DNA from: Actinopolymorpha alba DSM 45243
GTDB taxonomy: Bacteria; Actinomycetota; Actinomycetes; Propionibacteriales; Actinopolymorphaceae
Assembly: GCF_000373925.1 (NCBI RefSeq)
Contig: NZ_KB892776.1
Span: forward strand, 1 to 53,995
Length of the DNA: 53,995 bases
Direction of reading: 5' to 3'
Shown here one piece after another: positions 8,454 to 17,101 of this stretch. The translations under genes were made by a program, and so were the position numbers. The notes below the pieces were generated by a model. That model saw nothing but the letters and a program-made list of their open reading frames with translations, made no database searches and was not told the origin of the DNA. The number at the start of each line of letters is the position of its first letter. The stretch's first letter is position 1.

Positions 8454-9074
8454 CTAGGCAGCGTGCGCGTACACGATGAGGTTCTGCTGGTAGCCGCCGT
8501 TGGAACGGACGTACGGACCGCTGCAGGTGATCAACCGGAGCGCCGGGCCACGCGTACGTCCCCAGATCTCCTTATAGGGCAAGGAATCCTTGTCGTGCTG
8601 TGCGAGTCGTTCGACCACGAACGTGTGCTCGGCTCCAGCCCGGTCGATGATCGTGACCTTGTCGCCGGCGGACAGCTCCTTCAGTCGCCAGAACACATCG
8701 GGCCCATGCTTGGAGTCGACATGCGCGGCGACGACCGCCGGGCCGGGCTCACCCGGTCGAGGGCCTTCGGTGTACCAGCCCGCCAGGTTGCGGTCGTACT
8801 CCGGCACCTCCATCGCTCCGTCAGGCTTCAGACCAAGCTCGATGAGATCGGCCTTCACACCGATCGCGGGGATCGAGAGCTTGGCTGGATCGGCGACCTT
8901 GGCGGCGTTCGGCGTGGGGCGCGCGACCTTGGTCGCGGAGGGCGACGCTGATGGTGAGCTGGTCGCCTCCTGCCGTGGCGCTGGCGTTTTGGTCGTCGTT
9001 GCCGTGGAGCCACCACAGCCGGCCACGAGAACGGCGGAAAGTACGACGATGAGCCAGCGGAACCGGCGGGTCAT
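8454..9074 (-). CDS. Class F sortase, lipoprotein-anchored
   Basis: The 206-residue protein begins MTRRFRWLIVVLSAVLVAGC, a lipoprotein signal (C20), followed by a Ser/Thr/Pro-rich linker to about 60. The sortase domain covers 65-206. Catalytic residues visible are H118 in VVAAHVDSKHG, C184 in LRLITCSG and R190 in YVRSNGGY. The short domain, the LSIPAIGVKADLIELGL opening and the YQQNLIVYAHA end fit class F enzymes of actinobacteria, which join secreted proteins to wall or other acceptors. An alternative ATG at 9146 overlaps the upstream stop as TGATG, but the start at 9074 gives a clean signal sequence and has GGAAAGG upstream. The natural candidate substrate is the next gene. Confidence 0.85.
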   Translation of the reverse strand: MTRRFRWLIVVLSAVLVAGCGGSTATTTKTPAPRQEATSSPSASPSATKVARPTPNAAKVADPAKLSIPAIGVKADLIELGLKPDGAMEVPEYDRNLAGWYTEGPRPGEPGPAVVAAHVDSKHGPDVFWRLKELSAGDKVTIIDRAGAEHTFVVERLAQHDKDSLPYKEIWGRTRGPALRLITCSGPYVRSNGGYQQNLIVYAHAA

Positions 9075-9145
9075 GTTCGAGAAGGCCTTTCCAGCATCGA
9101 AGATCCGGGCGAGGCGTCGACCACCCGCCTCGCCCGACGGGCACA

Positions 9146-9580
9146 TCAGGCAGCGGTGCCGCCACCACCGGTGTCGATGCGGGTGGGCAGCTTCACATCC
9201 GGCGTGGTCCGCGTCGGCGGCTGCTCGCCACCACCGGCCGGCGGGGCTGTCGGAGGCTCACCCTCCTCGCAGGCATCCTCGGGCACCTCGAACGGCCACC
9301 GCTCGTACTCGCCCTGCGGCTCCGTCACGAACTCGTAGGCCTGCCCACGGCTGACCTCGATACCAAGCTCCGGTCCGGTCCCCGACTCGACCGTCTCGCC
9401 CCCCGGAATGGTGACGATCTGCCACGGCCCGTCGTACAGAACGTCGATGACGGGCTGCTCCCCCTCGCAGACACCCTCGATCGGCCATTCCTCTTCCTCC
9501 GAGGCGACGGCGCTTCCGGCCAAGCCGGCGAACCCCAACGCGCAGGCGGCCAGCACCGCCGCGACTCTCCTCAGCAGCAC
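9146..9580 (-). CDS. Small secreted protein with C-terminal LPTRID sequence, candidate sortase substrate
   Basis: The 144-residue protein has a signal peptide (MLLRRVAAVLAACALGFAGL, cleavage likely after AVA at 27). The mature acidic domain includes GVCEGEQPVIDVLYDGPWQI and one further Cys at 104, possibly a disulfide. A Pro/Gly-rich tail ends KLPTRIDTGGGGTAA (LPTRID at 131-136). It lacks the hydrophobic and basic tail of classical LPXTG proteins. The gene immediately precedes the class F sortase, and its TGA overlaps an ATG, so coexpression is likely. I infer that LPTRIDTG is the sortase recognition site. The fold of the mature domain is not recognised. Confidence 0.7.
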   Translation of the reverse strand: MLLRRVAAVLAACALGFAGLAGSAVASEEEEWPIEGVCEGEQPVIDVLYDGPWQIVTIPGGETVESGTGPELGIEVSRGQAYEFVTEPQGEYERWPFEVPEDACEEGEPPTAPPAGGGEQPPTRTTPDVKLPTRIDTGGGGTAA

Positions 9581-9605
9581 AGCGATTCCCTCCCACTACA
9601 GATAT

Positions 9606-9671
9606 GTGGTTCCGGCCCCACCCGGGCTTCGCCCGTCTGGGCCCACCCAACTAGGTGGTTCCAGCCCCACC
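9606..9671. repeat. Palindromic GGGCTTCGCCCG repeat, copy 1
   Basis: A stem of the form GGCCCC...CGGGC-TTC-GCCCG...GGGCCC is flanked by near-identical direct repeats GTGGTTCC(G/A)GCCCCACC at 9606-9622 and 9654-9671. The same core recurs at 22111-22151 and 24253-24294. This copy lies upstream of the secreted-protein/sortase genes, between divergent transcription units. Confidence 0.8.
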
Positions 9672-9798
9672 TCACGGCCTCAGGTCCAGGGCCTGACGCT
9701 CGCCTTGATGAGCGCCGACGGGCATGATCGGTTGCATCCGGTGGATCGGCCAATAGAGGCCGCCGCTACCCGGGCCGCGAGAACGCTGGGAGAACACG

Positions 9799-10659
9799 AT
9801 GGCGATGAACGGTAGCGAGCGGCCGACGTCCATCGCTCACCTCGACGCCGGTCCGGTCGAGTACCGTCTCGAACCCCGCGGCGAGGCTTCCGTCGTGGTC
9901 CTGCACGGTGGGCACAATCGTGCCGGCCTCGCGCTCGGCGAGGAGGTCTTCGCCGAGCACGGCTACACGGTCCTCGCGCCGTCCCGCCCCGGCTACGGCC
10001 GCACCCCACTGCGCACCGGCCGGACACCAGCCGGCTTCGCCGACGCCGTTCGCGAGTTGTGCGGGCGGCTCGACATCGACCGGGTAACCGCGGTGATGGG
10101 TGTCTCCGCCGGTGGCCGTACCGCGGTCACGCTGGCGGCTCGACACCCGGCGTTCGTGGAACGCCTCATCCTGGAGAGCGCCCTCAGCTTTCACCCCTGG
10201 CCCGACCGGCGGACCCGCATAGCGGCGCGGGTGGCGTTCAACGGCGTGACCGAGCGGGCGACCTGGGCCATGGTGCGCGCACTCCTGCGGGCCAACCCGA
10301 CGCGTGGACTTCACCTGCTCCTGGGCGACCTCTCCACAAAACCGGCGGACCGCGTGGTCGCCGCTCTGAGCCCGGACCAGCGCGCCGCACTCGTCGGATT
10401 GTTCTCCCAGATGCGTTCAGGACAAGGCTTCCTGAACGACCTCCACGCAGCGCCCGACCTGACCTCGGACGTCTGTCAACCCACCCTTGTCATCGCGAGT
10501 CGGAACGACGGGGCGGTGGACTTCGCTCACGCCGAAGCCCTGGTCGCCGGCATCGACCGGGCCGAACTCGTGGTGAGCCAGGCGGACAGCCATCTCATCT
10601 GGTTCAGTGAGGACCATCCCGCGATCGTCGACAGGATCGGCCACTTCCTCAGAGCTTGA
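9799..10659 (+). CDS. Alpha/beta-hydrolase
   Basis: The 286-residue protein has VVVLHGGHNRAG (oxyanion-side HGG), the nucleophile elbow MGVSAGGRTAV (S103), a late acidic residue in ASRNDGAVDF and the catalytic His in SQADSHLIWF, so the triad is complete. A GGGAGAA Shine-Dalgarno lies 4-5 nt before the ATG. It stands alone between a divergent secreted-protein operon and the ABC exporter 183 bp downstream. The substrate is not predictable; esterase or hydrolase of a small ester is the usual role. An ATG three codons later is an equally possible start. Confidence 0.85.
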   Translation: MAMNGSERPTSIAHLDAGPVEYRLEPRGEASVVVLHGGHNRAGLALGEEVFAEHGYTVLAPSRPGYGRTPLRTGRTPAGFADAVRELCGRLDIDRVTAVMGVSAGGRTAVTLAARHPAFVERLILESALSFHPWPDRRTRIAARVAFNGVTERATWAMVRALLRANPTRGLHLLLGDLSTKPADRVVAALSPDQRAALVGLFSQMRSGQGFLNDLHAAPDLTSDVCQPTLVIASRNDGAVDFAHAEALVAGIDRAELVVSQADSHLIWFSEDHPAIVDRIGHFLRA

Positions 10660-10842
10660 GAAATCCAGGTGGCCATTCGAGCGCGCACGGCGCGATCCGC
10701 GGCGGGAAGTTATGGGGTTCAGCGTCAACGTTACCCACGCCGCCTCGTATCCGGCAAGGGCTTTCCGCATTAAGCGAAAGGTGGTCGTCACGACACCCCG
10801 TAGGACCTAGGCTGTGCCCCCGGCGACGGGGAGGTCGGTCCA

Positions 10843-13800
10843 GTGGCGAACTTCGAACGGCTCTGGCTACGTCGACTCATGGGTTACTGCGGACGTTATC
10901 GCCGCGCGATCGTGCTCGGATTCGTTGGTTCCTTGGGCGCGAGCGCGCTGGCGGCGATCACCCCGTTGATCGTTCGCGAGGTCGTCGACAACGTCATCGT
11001 CGCCCACCGCGCACCCCTCACGCCGTGGCTGGCTCTCCTTGTCGCCGCCGGCATGCTCCGCCTGCTGCTCAGCATCCTGCGTCGGATCCAGGCGAACAAA
11101 CTGGCGTACGGCGTCGAATACGAGTTACGCAGGGATCTCTTCGCGTCCCTTCAGCGCCTGGATGGACGCCAGCAGGACCGACTGCGGACCGGCCAGGTGG
11201 TCAGCCGGGCGATCTCCGACGTCGCGATGGTCGAACGCCTGCTGGAGAATGCCCCGCTCCTCGCGTCCAACCTCGTGCTGTTCCTGATGTCACTCGGCAT
11301 CATGCTCGTTCTCTCGCCCCTTCTCACAATCGTCGCGCTGGTGATGGTTCCGGCACTCGCGTTGGTGGCACGGCGGGGCGCGCGGGTCCTCTTCCCGGCG
11401 TTCTGGGACTACTCCCAGCGTTCCGGGGACGTGGCCGGCGTGGTCGAGGCCGCGGTCACCGGCGTCCGCGTGGTGAAGGGTTTCGGGCAGGAGCAACGGG
11501 AGCAGGAGAAGCTCGAGTCCTCGCTGGGACAGCTGTACGCCGCCGGCCTGCGGCGTACCCGCCTGGCGAGCAGGTTCTTTCCGACTTTCAACGCGATCCC
11601 GGCTCTCGGTCAGGTCGGCGTCCTTGCCCTTGGTGGCTGGCTGGCCCTGCGCGCCGACATCACGCTCGGGACGTTCCTCGCGTTCGCCACCTACCTGGCT
11701 TCGATGATCGGCCCGGTCATGATGTTCGTCGGCAACTTCGCCTGGTGGCAGACGGCGAAGGCCGGACTGATCCGGCTGTACGACATCATCGACGCCCAAT
11801 CGTCCATCACCGACCGCCCCGACGCGACTGACGTTCCCGTGGACGCGACGCGGATCGATCTGGACAACGTGACGTTCGGCTACGACCCCGACCATCCGGT
11901 GCTCCGCGACGTCTCGCTACGGATCGAGCCGGGCGAAACCCTTGCCCTGGTAGGCGGCGCGGGTTCAGGCAAGTCCACCGTCGCGCTGTTGCTGGCCCGT
12001 TTCTACGACCCGCTGAGCGGCACGGTCCGGTTGGGTGGGCGAGACCTCCGGGAGTTCCGGACGTCCTCGTTGCGTTCGCGGTTGGGAATGGTGTTCGAGG
12101 AGAGCTTCCTCTTCTCCGACACCGTTCGCTCCAACATCGCCTTCGGCCGGCCGGACGCCACCGACGACGACGTGGTGGCGGCGGCCCAGGCAGCCGAGGC
12201 CGACACCTTCATCCGTGCCCTGCCCGAGGGCTACGACACGGTCGTCGGCGAACGCGGCCTCACCCTGTCGGGAGGCCAGCGCCAACGGGTCGCGCTCGCC
12301 CGGGCCATCCTCGCGGATCCGAAGGTGCTCGTCCTCGACGACGCCACCTCCGCCGTCGACGCCGGCGTGGAGGCCGAGATCCATGCCACGCTGCGCCGGG
12401 TGATGCGGGGACGCACCACGCTTCTGATCGCGCATCGACGAAGCACACTGAGGCTCGCCGATCGGATCGCCGTCCTGCACAGAGGGCAGGTCGTCGATGT
12501 GGGTACGCACGACGAACTCCTCGCCCGGTGCCCGCGCTACCAGCTTCTGCTGTCGGGCCATGACAGCGAGATCGACGGAGTAGAAGAGCCTGACGACCTG
12601 GCCGCGACCACCGACCCGCGGCCGTCCGACGCCGGGGTGTCCCCGAAGCTGTGGAACACCCCACCTCCCGAAGAGGGCATGGGGATCTTCGGTGGAGGCT
12701 CCGGCCTACCAGCGGACCAGGCCGCGAAGGTCGCCGCACTGCCACCTGCTGACGACGTACCCTCGATCGAGATCACGGCTGCCCGTGCACCCGCGCCAGC
12801 CTTCACCCTCGGGCAGTTGTTCAAGCCATTCCGCTCCGCTCTCTCCCTCGTGCTCGCCTTGCTGATCCTCGACGCGGCGGCCCAGCTGGCCATTCCATGG
12901 CTCACCCGGGCCGGTATCGACCACGGGGTCAACCAGGACGACGCGCGGGCGCTGTTCACGTTCTCCGCGGTAGCCCTCTGCATTGTCCTGCTGGCCTGGC
13001 TCGTGCGCGGCGTCCAACAACTCGCGGTCGGCCGGGCCGGCGAGAGCATGGTGTTCTGGCTGCGGACGAAGATGTACGCCCAGCTGCATCGGCTCGGGCT
13101 CGACTATTACGAGCGCGAGCGCGGCGGGCATGTGATGACGCGGATGACGAGCGACATCGACGCGTTGACGTCGTTCGTCCAGTCGGGTCTTGGGCAGGCG
13201 GTAGTCGCGGGCATCTCCTTCTTCGGTGTCCTTGGTGTGATGGCCGCGCTCGACGTGGGGCTCACAGCCGCAGTGCTCCCGATGGTCCCGCCCTTCCTCG
13301 TGGCCGCCCTCCTCTACCGCAGGTACTCCACGAGGGCGTACGACGCGGCCCGGGAACGCCTCAGCGAGGTGAACGCGAACTTCCAGGAGAACGTCGCCGG
13401 TATCCGCGTCGCCCAGGCGTACGGCCGGGAAGCCCACAACCTTCAGGTGTTCAGCACCCTCAGCGCCGACTACCGCTCGGCGCGGATGCGGGCGCAGGTG
13501 CTCCTGGCGGTTTTCCTTTCCGTCGTTGAGCTCGCGAACGAGCTTGCCGTTGCCATCGTCCTCGGCGTGGGAGCCGGACTGGTCGCCGGCGGCAGCCTCA
13601 CCGCCGGTGGGATCGTCGCGTTCACGCTGTATGTGACCATGCTGTTCGGGCCGCTCCAGCAGATGTCACAGGTGTTCGACGGCTACCAGCGGGCCAAGGT
13701 CGGCCTGCGCCGGATCACCGAACTCCTCCAGACACCGACCTCGACACCGGCGGCCAACTCACCGGCGGCAGTCCGGACGCTTTCCGGCGAGGTCGCGTTC

Positions 13801-14553
13801 GAGGAGGTGCGGTTCAGCTATGCGGCCGGGGAGGAGGAGGCGCTTCGCGGGGTCGACCTGCGGATCCAGCCCGGTGAGACTGTCGCCGTGGTCGGCGAAA
13901 CTGGTGCCGGCAAGTCGACCATGATGAAACTGGTGGCGAGGTTCTATGATCCCACCGCCGGAGCGGTCCGCGCTGACGGAGCAGACCTGCGCACCCTCGA
14001 CCTGGCGGGCTACCGCCAGCGGCTCGGCGTGGTGCCCCAGGAGGCCTACCTCTTCTCGGGCAGCGTTCGCGACGCGATCGCCTACGGCCGTCCCGACGCC
14101 ACCGACTCCGAGGTCGAACGCGCCGCCCGGGCAGTCGGCGCGCACGAGATGATCGCGACGTTGAGGTACGGCTATCTCCATCCGGTCGGTGAGCGCGGGC
14201 ACGGGCTCTCCGCCGGGCAACGCCAGCTGCTGGCCCTCGCCCGGGCCGAACTCGTCGATCCCGACATCCTCCTGCTCGACGAGGCCACCGCGGCCCTCGA
14301 CCTCGCGACCGAGGCCGCCGTCATCCAGGCCACCGAACGACTGGCGGCCCGGCGTACCACCCTCGTCATCGCCCACCGGCTCACCACCGCCGCGCGGGCG
14401 GACCGGATCGTGGTCGTCGACGCCGGCCGCATCGTCGAGACCGGCACCCACGATTCGCTCCTCAGATCAGAGGGCCCCTACGCCCGCCTGTGGGCGGCCT
14501 TCGCCGGCGACGATACGACAGCCCGCACGCCGACGGAGGCCATGAAGGCGTGA
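10843..14553 (+). CDS. Fused heterodimer-type ABC exporter (TMD-NBD-TMD-NBD) with one degenerate ATPase site
   Basis: The 1236-residue protein carries two complete exporter halves in one chain. First half: membrane domain about 15-310, Walker A GGAGSGKST (from 371), VFEES where the Q-loop Gln is normally found, LSGGQRQR (475) and Walker B VLVLDDATS with Asp at 500 in place of the catalytic Glu. A linker (about 575-655) contains the WNTPPPEEGMGIFGGGSGLP region. Second half: membrane domain about 665-950, Walker A GETGAGKST (1018), a normal Q-loop VVPQE, signature LSAGQRQ (1122) and Walker B LLLDEATA (E1147). One consensus and one degenerate site is the pattern of TM287/288- or BmrCD-like heterodimers, here fused. 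The start is GTG at 10843. The substrate is unknown, probably drugs or lipids. Confidence 0.92.
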   Translation: MANFERLWLRRLMGYCGRYRRAIVLGFVGSLGASALAAITPLIVREVVDNVIVAHRAPLTPWLALLVAAGMLRLLLSILRRIQANKLAYGVEYELRRDLFASLQRLDGRQQDRLRTGQVVSRAISDVAMVERLLENAPLLASNLVLFLMSLGIMLVLSPLLTIVALVMVPALALVARRGARVLFPAFWDYSQRSGDVAGVVEAAVTGVRVVKGFGQEQREQEKLESSLGQLYAAGLRRTRLASRFFPTFNAIPALGQVGVLALGGWLALRADITLGTFLAFATYLASMIGPVMMFVGNFAWWQTAKAGLIRLYDIIDAQSSITDRPDATDVPVDATRIDLDNVTFGYDPDHPVLRDVSLRIEPGETLALVGGAGSGKSTVALLLARFYDPLSGTVRLGGRDLREFRTSSLRSRLGMVFEESFLFSDTVRSNIAFGRPDATDDDVVAAAQAAEADTFIRALPEGYDTVVGERGLTLSGGQRQRVALARAILADPKVLVLDDATSAVDAGVEAEIHATLRRVMRGRTTLLIAHRRSTLRLADRIAVLHRGQVVDVGTHDELLARCPRYQLLLSGHDSEIDGVEEPDDLAATTDPRPSDAGVSPKLWNTPPPEEGMGIFGGGSGLPADQAAKVAALPPADDVPSIEITAARAPAPAFTLGQLFKPFRSALSLVLALLILDAAAQLAIPWLTRAGIDHGVNQDDARALFTFSAVALCIVLLAWLVRGVQQLAVGRAGESMVFWLRTKMYAQLHRLGLDYYERERGGHVMTRMTSDIDALTSFVQSGLGQAVVAGISFFGVLGVMAALDVGLTAAVLPMVPPFLVAALLYRRYSTRAYDAARERLSEVNANFQENVAGIRVAQAYGREAHNLQVFSTLSADYRSARMRAQVLLAVFLSVVELANELAVAIVLGVGAGLVAGGSLTAGGIVAFTLYVTMLFGPLQQMSQVFDGYQRAKVGLRRITELLQTPTSTPAANSPAAVRTLSGEVAFEEVRFSYAAGEEEALRGVDLRIQPGETVAVVGETGAGKSTMMKLVARFYDPTAGAVRADGADLRTLDLAGYRQRLGVVPQEAYLFSGSVRDAIAYGRPDATDSEVERAARAVGAHEMIATLRYGYLHPVGERGHGLSAGQRQLLALARAELVDPDILLLDEATAALDLATEAAVIQATERLAARRTTLVIAHRLTTAARADRIVVVDAGRIVETGTHDSLLRSEGPYARLWAAFAGDDTTARTPTEAMKA

Positions 14554-14576
14554 TCACGTACGTCTGTACGTCTTCA

Positions 14577-15443
14577 TCAACGGGCTTCCGTGTGCGCAAG
14601 GATCGCGGGTACGACGACATCCCAGACCGCGGGTGGCGGCATCTCGTGACCCGTCTGCTCCAGCGGGATCAGCCGAGCACCAGGGATCTCGTTGGCGAGC
14701 GCGACGGCGTGGCCGTAGGGAAAGAGCGGGTCCTCGGTGCCGTGCAGCACCAGCGTCGGCGCGGTGACCGAACCCAGCCGCGACCTGACCGGCTCACCGC
14801 CCTTGAGGATCCAGTGGTTCTTCATGCTGGACTCGATGTTGCTGCTCCGGTCGACAACCTGGGTGGCGATCCTGCGCATCCGCTCCTCGTCAAACGCCGC
14901 CGAGGTCGCCGCGAAGGGACGCTGCCCGTCCACGACGTACTCGATCACCTGCTCCCGATCTGACCAGTCGGGGTCCGGCGAGGGTTCGGAGAACACCGCC
15001 AGGAGCTTCTCCGATATGGGCGGCAGATCGGGGTTGCTCGGCCCGCCCGGGCCGCCGGGGCTGGTCGAGATCAGTGTCAGTGAGGCGGCTCTCTCGGGAT
15101 GCTCGACCCCGATGCGCTGCGCCATCCCGCCGCCCATCGAGATGCCGACCAGGTGGGCGCGGGCCAGGCCGAGAACGTCGAGGAGACCGAGCGCATCGGC
15201 CACCAGGTCGGGTTGGGTGTATCCAGGCGCGCCTGGCGGATAGCTGACCGAGCGGCCTGTGTCGCGAAGGTCGTACCGGATGACGAACCGTGGCCCGGCC
15301 GCGAGCCGCTCGCAGAACTCCTCCTCCCACCAGTCCATCGAGCTGGCCGCCCCGCCGATGAGGAGGATCCCGGGGTCGCTGGGATCACCGAAGGTCTCGA
15401 CACACAGGTCGACACCATTGGCCCGCACCATCTTCTCGTTCAT
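14577..15443 (-). CDS. Alpha/beta-hydrolase (methylesterase-like)
   Basis: The 288-residue protein starts MNEKMVRANGVDLCVETFGD. It has LLIGGAASSMDWW, a DLRDTGRS strand, the nucleophile elbow LVGISMGGGMAQ (S102), the acid in LHGTEDPLFPYG and the His in EQTGHEMPPP. The layout resembles RdmC/aclacinomycin methylesterase-like hydrolases. GAGGGAG precedes the ATG by 11 nt. It converges with the ABC exporter, with 23 bp between the stops. The substrate is not predictable. Confidence 0.85.
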   Translation of the reverse strand: MNEKMVRANGVDLCVETFGDPSDPGILLIGGAASSMDWWEEEFCERLAAGPRFVIRYDLRDTGRSVSYPPGAPGYTQPDLVADALGLLDVLGLARAHLVGISMGGGMAQRIGVEHPERAASLTLISTSPGGPGGPSNPDLPPISEKLLAVFSEPSPDPDWSDREQVIEYVVDGQRPFAATSAAFDEERMRRIATQVVDRSSNIESSMKNHWILKGGEPVRSRLGSVTAPTLVLHGTEDPLFPYGHAVALANEIPGARLIPLEQTGHEMPPPAVWDVVVPAILAHTEAR

Positions 15444-15538
15444 CACGCACGTAACTCCCTCACGCCTAGCTTCGGCACGCCTGCCGAGGGTTCCGCGGCT
15501 GACCACGCCGATGAGTGGGCGGCTGGCGTACCACCGCG

Positions 15539-16735
15539 TCAGTCGGGCAGCAGTGGCACCGACAACCCCGGATCGCGACCGAGGAGCACCGCCCGGGTCA
15601 CCGCTCCTGACCCGAACCGCTCCCGCACGTCGTCGAGCACGGAGTCGAGCGCACCACCGCTCCGCCGATCGAACGGCAGCTCCAGCTGGACCGCACCTCC
15701 GTCGTCGAAGTTGCCGACCGCCACCCCGATCAGGGTGAGACCCTGGCGCTCGATCAGCGGCGCCGCCGTCGCCAGCAACGCGCGCACCGCGGCCAGGATC
15801 TCCTCGGTCTGCCCGGTCGCCCGGGTCAACGTATGAGACCGGGTAGCCCGCGAAAAATCATCGAAGCGCAGGCGGAGTACGACGGTGCGCCCAGCCCGGC
15901 CGGCCGCCCGCATCCGGCGCGTCACCCGGTCGACCAGTGCGATGACGATGGCGTCGAGTTCCTCAGGCGTACGGCGGGACCGGCCGAGCGCCCGCTGCGC
16001 CCCGATCGACCGCCGGCGCTGACCGACCCGCACCGGCCGGGGGTCCTGGTTGTGGGCGAGGGCGTGGAGGTGGCGGCCGGCGGCCCGACCAAGCCAGGAG
16101 ATCAGCGTGGGCTCGGCCAGTTTGGCGACGTCGCCAACGGTGGTGATCCCCCGGTCGCGGAGCTTGCCGGACGTGACCCGCCCGACACCCCAGAGGCGTT
16201 CGACCGGCAGCGGGTGGAGGAAGTCGAGTTCGCCGTCTGGAGGGACCACCAGGAGTCCGTCCGGCTTGCCCACCCCACTCGCGACCTTGGCGAGGAACTT
16301 CGTCCTGGCCACCCCGACGGTGATGGGGAGGCCAACCTGCTCGAGGACGTCGCGCCGTAGCTGCTTCGCGATGTCGACGGGCGATCCGGCGATCCGCCAC
16401 AGCCCCGCGACGTCGAGGAAAGCCTCGTCGATCGAGAGGCCCTCGACCAGCGGCGTCGTTCGCCGGAACACCTCGAACACCGCCTTGCTCGCCTCGGAGT
16501 ACGCCTTCATCCGGGGGCCCACCACGATTGCCTGCGGACACAACCAGCGTGCCTGCGCTCCACCCATCGCGGTGCGCACGCCGAATGCCTTGGCCTCGTA
16601 GCTTGCCGCGAGCACCACCCCGGCCCCCACGATCACCGGGCGCCCGCGCAGGCGTGGATCGTCGCGCTGCTCGACCGACGCGTAGAAGGCGTCGAGATCG
16701 GCGTGGAGGATCGTCGCCTCAGTCCGCACGAACAC
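15539..16735 (-). CDS. dinB: DNA polymerase IV (Y-family translesion polymerase)
   Basis: The 398-residue protein has the Y-family metal-binding motifs HADLDAFYASVE (D13) and LSIDEAFLDVAG (D103, E104), the SYEAKAFGVRTAMG fingers motif, the helix-hairpin-helix region RLWGVGRVTSGKLRDRGI, a little-finger domain (about 240-350) and a C-terminal QLELPF, which fits a beta-clamp binding motif. It copies past damaged bases. The start is GTG at 16735 or GTG two codons later. A perfect actinobacterial LexA box overlaps the start (16729-16742), so SOS induction is likely. Confidence 0.95.
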   Translation of the reverse strand: MFVRTEATILHADLDAFYASVEQRDDPRLRGRPVIVGAGVVLAASYEAKAFGVRTAMGGAQARWLCPQAIVVGPRMKAYSEASKAVFEVFRRTTPLVEGLSIDEAFLDVAGLWRIAGSPVDIAKQLRRDVLEQVGLPITVGVARTKFLAKVASGVGKPDGLLVVPPDGELDFLHPLPVERLWGVGRVTSGKLRDRGITTVGDVAKLAEPTLISWLGRAAGRHLHALAHNQDPRPVRVGQRRRSIGAQRALGRSRRTPEELDAIVIALVDRVTRRMRAAGRAGRTVVLRLRFDDFSRATRSHTLTRATGQTEEILAAVRALLATAAPLIERQGLTLIGVAVGNFDDGGAVQLELPFDRRSGGALDSVLDDVRERFGSGAVTRAVLLGRDPGLSVPLLPD

Positions 16736-16742
16736 ATGTTCG
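16729..16742. promoter_or_regulatory. LexA (SOS) operator over the dinB start
   Basis: CGAACACATGTTCG matches all fixed positions of the actinobacterial SOS box CGAACRNRYGTTYG. It overlaps the GTG start of dinB, where bound LexA would block initiation. Confidence 0.85.
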
Positions 16743-17101
16743 CATAAGGCACTCTGAGGTGCCAGCCCTCATCGGCGACGGCACACGGAGGCCTCGGTGA
16801 ACGGGGGCCGTTCCACCCACCCGCCGTGCGGCAACTCACCGGACACCTGGGTTGCCGCGGGTCGGGCGAGCGAGACCGCTGCCGGTCGGGCAAGTGGGGT
16901 GGAACCAGGGCGCGGGCCGTTATTCGGACATGTGGTACAAAAGGTTTTGACAGGTTGTAGTTCCACTACTACGGTCTGCTACTCGGCGGTCGGCGCTGTC
17001 GCTGACGACGGGTCGGGCGGGGACCTCCGGCCGCCCGGCCTCCTGAACCGCAGAAGGACCCACGCTTTCCGCGTCGGGGCCCAACCAACGAAGGGACAAG
17101 T
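16743..17101. other. Intergenic stretch between dinB and the secreted repeat protein
   Basis: This 359-bp stretch lies between divergent genes. I see a promoter at 16947-16975 and a roughly 120-nt leader running to GTG 17102. No convincing open frame or structured RNA is evident. Confidence 0.6.
16947..16975 (+). promoter_or_regulatory. Sigma70-type promoter for the secreted repeat protein
   Basis: TTGACA (16947-16952), a 17-nt spacer and TACGGT (16970-16975) make a consensus-like promoter. Transcription would begin near 16982 and leave about 120 nt of leader. Confidence 0.75.

Noticed and set aside
10656-11831. A 391-residue plus-strand frame overlapping the ABC exporter start
   Set aside because: It is Arg/Pro/Gly-rich shadow sequence. 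The exporter frame over the same DNA has clear family motifs.
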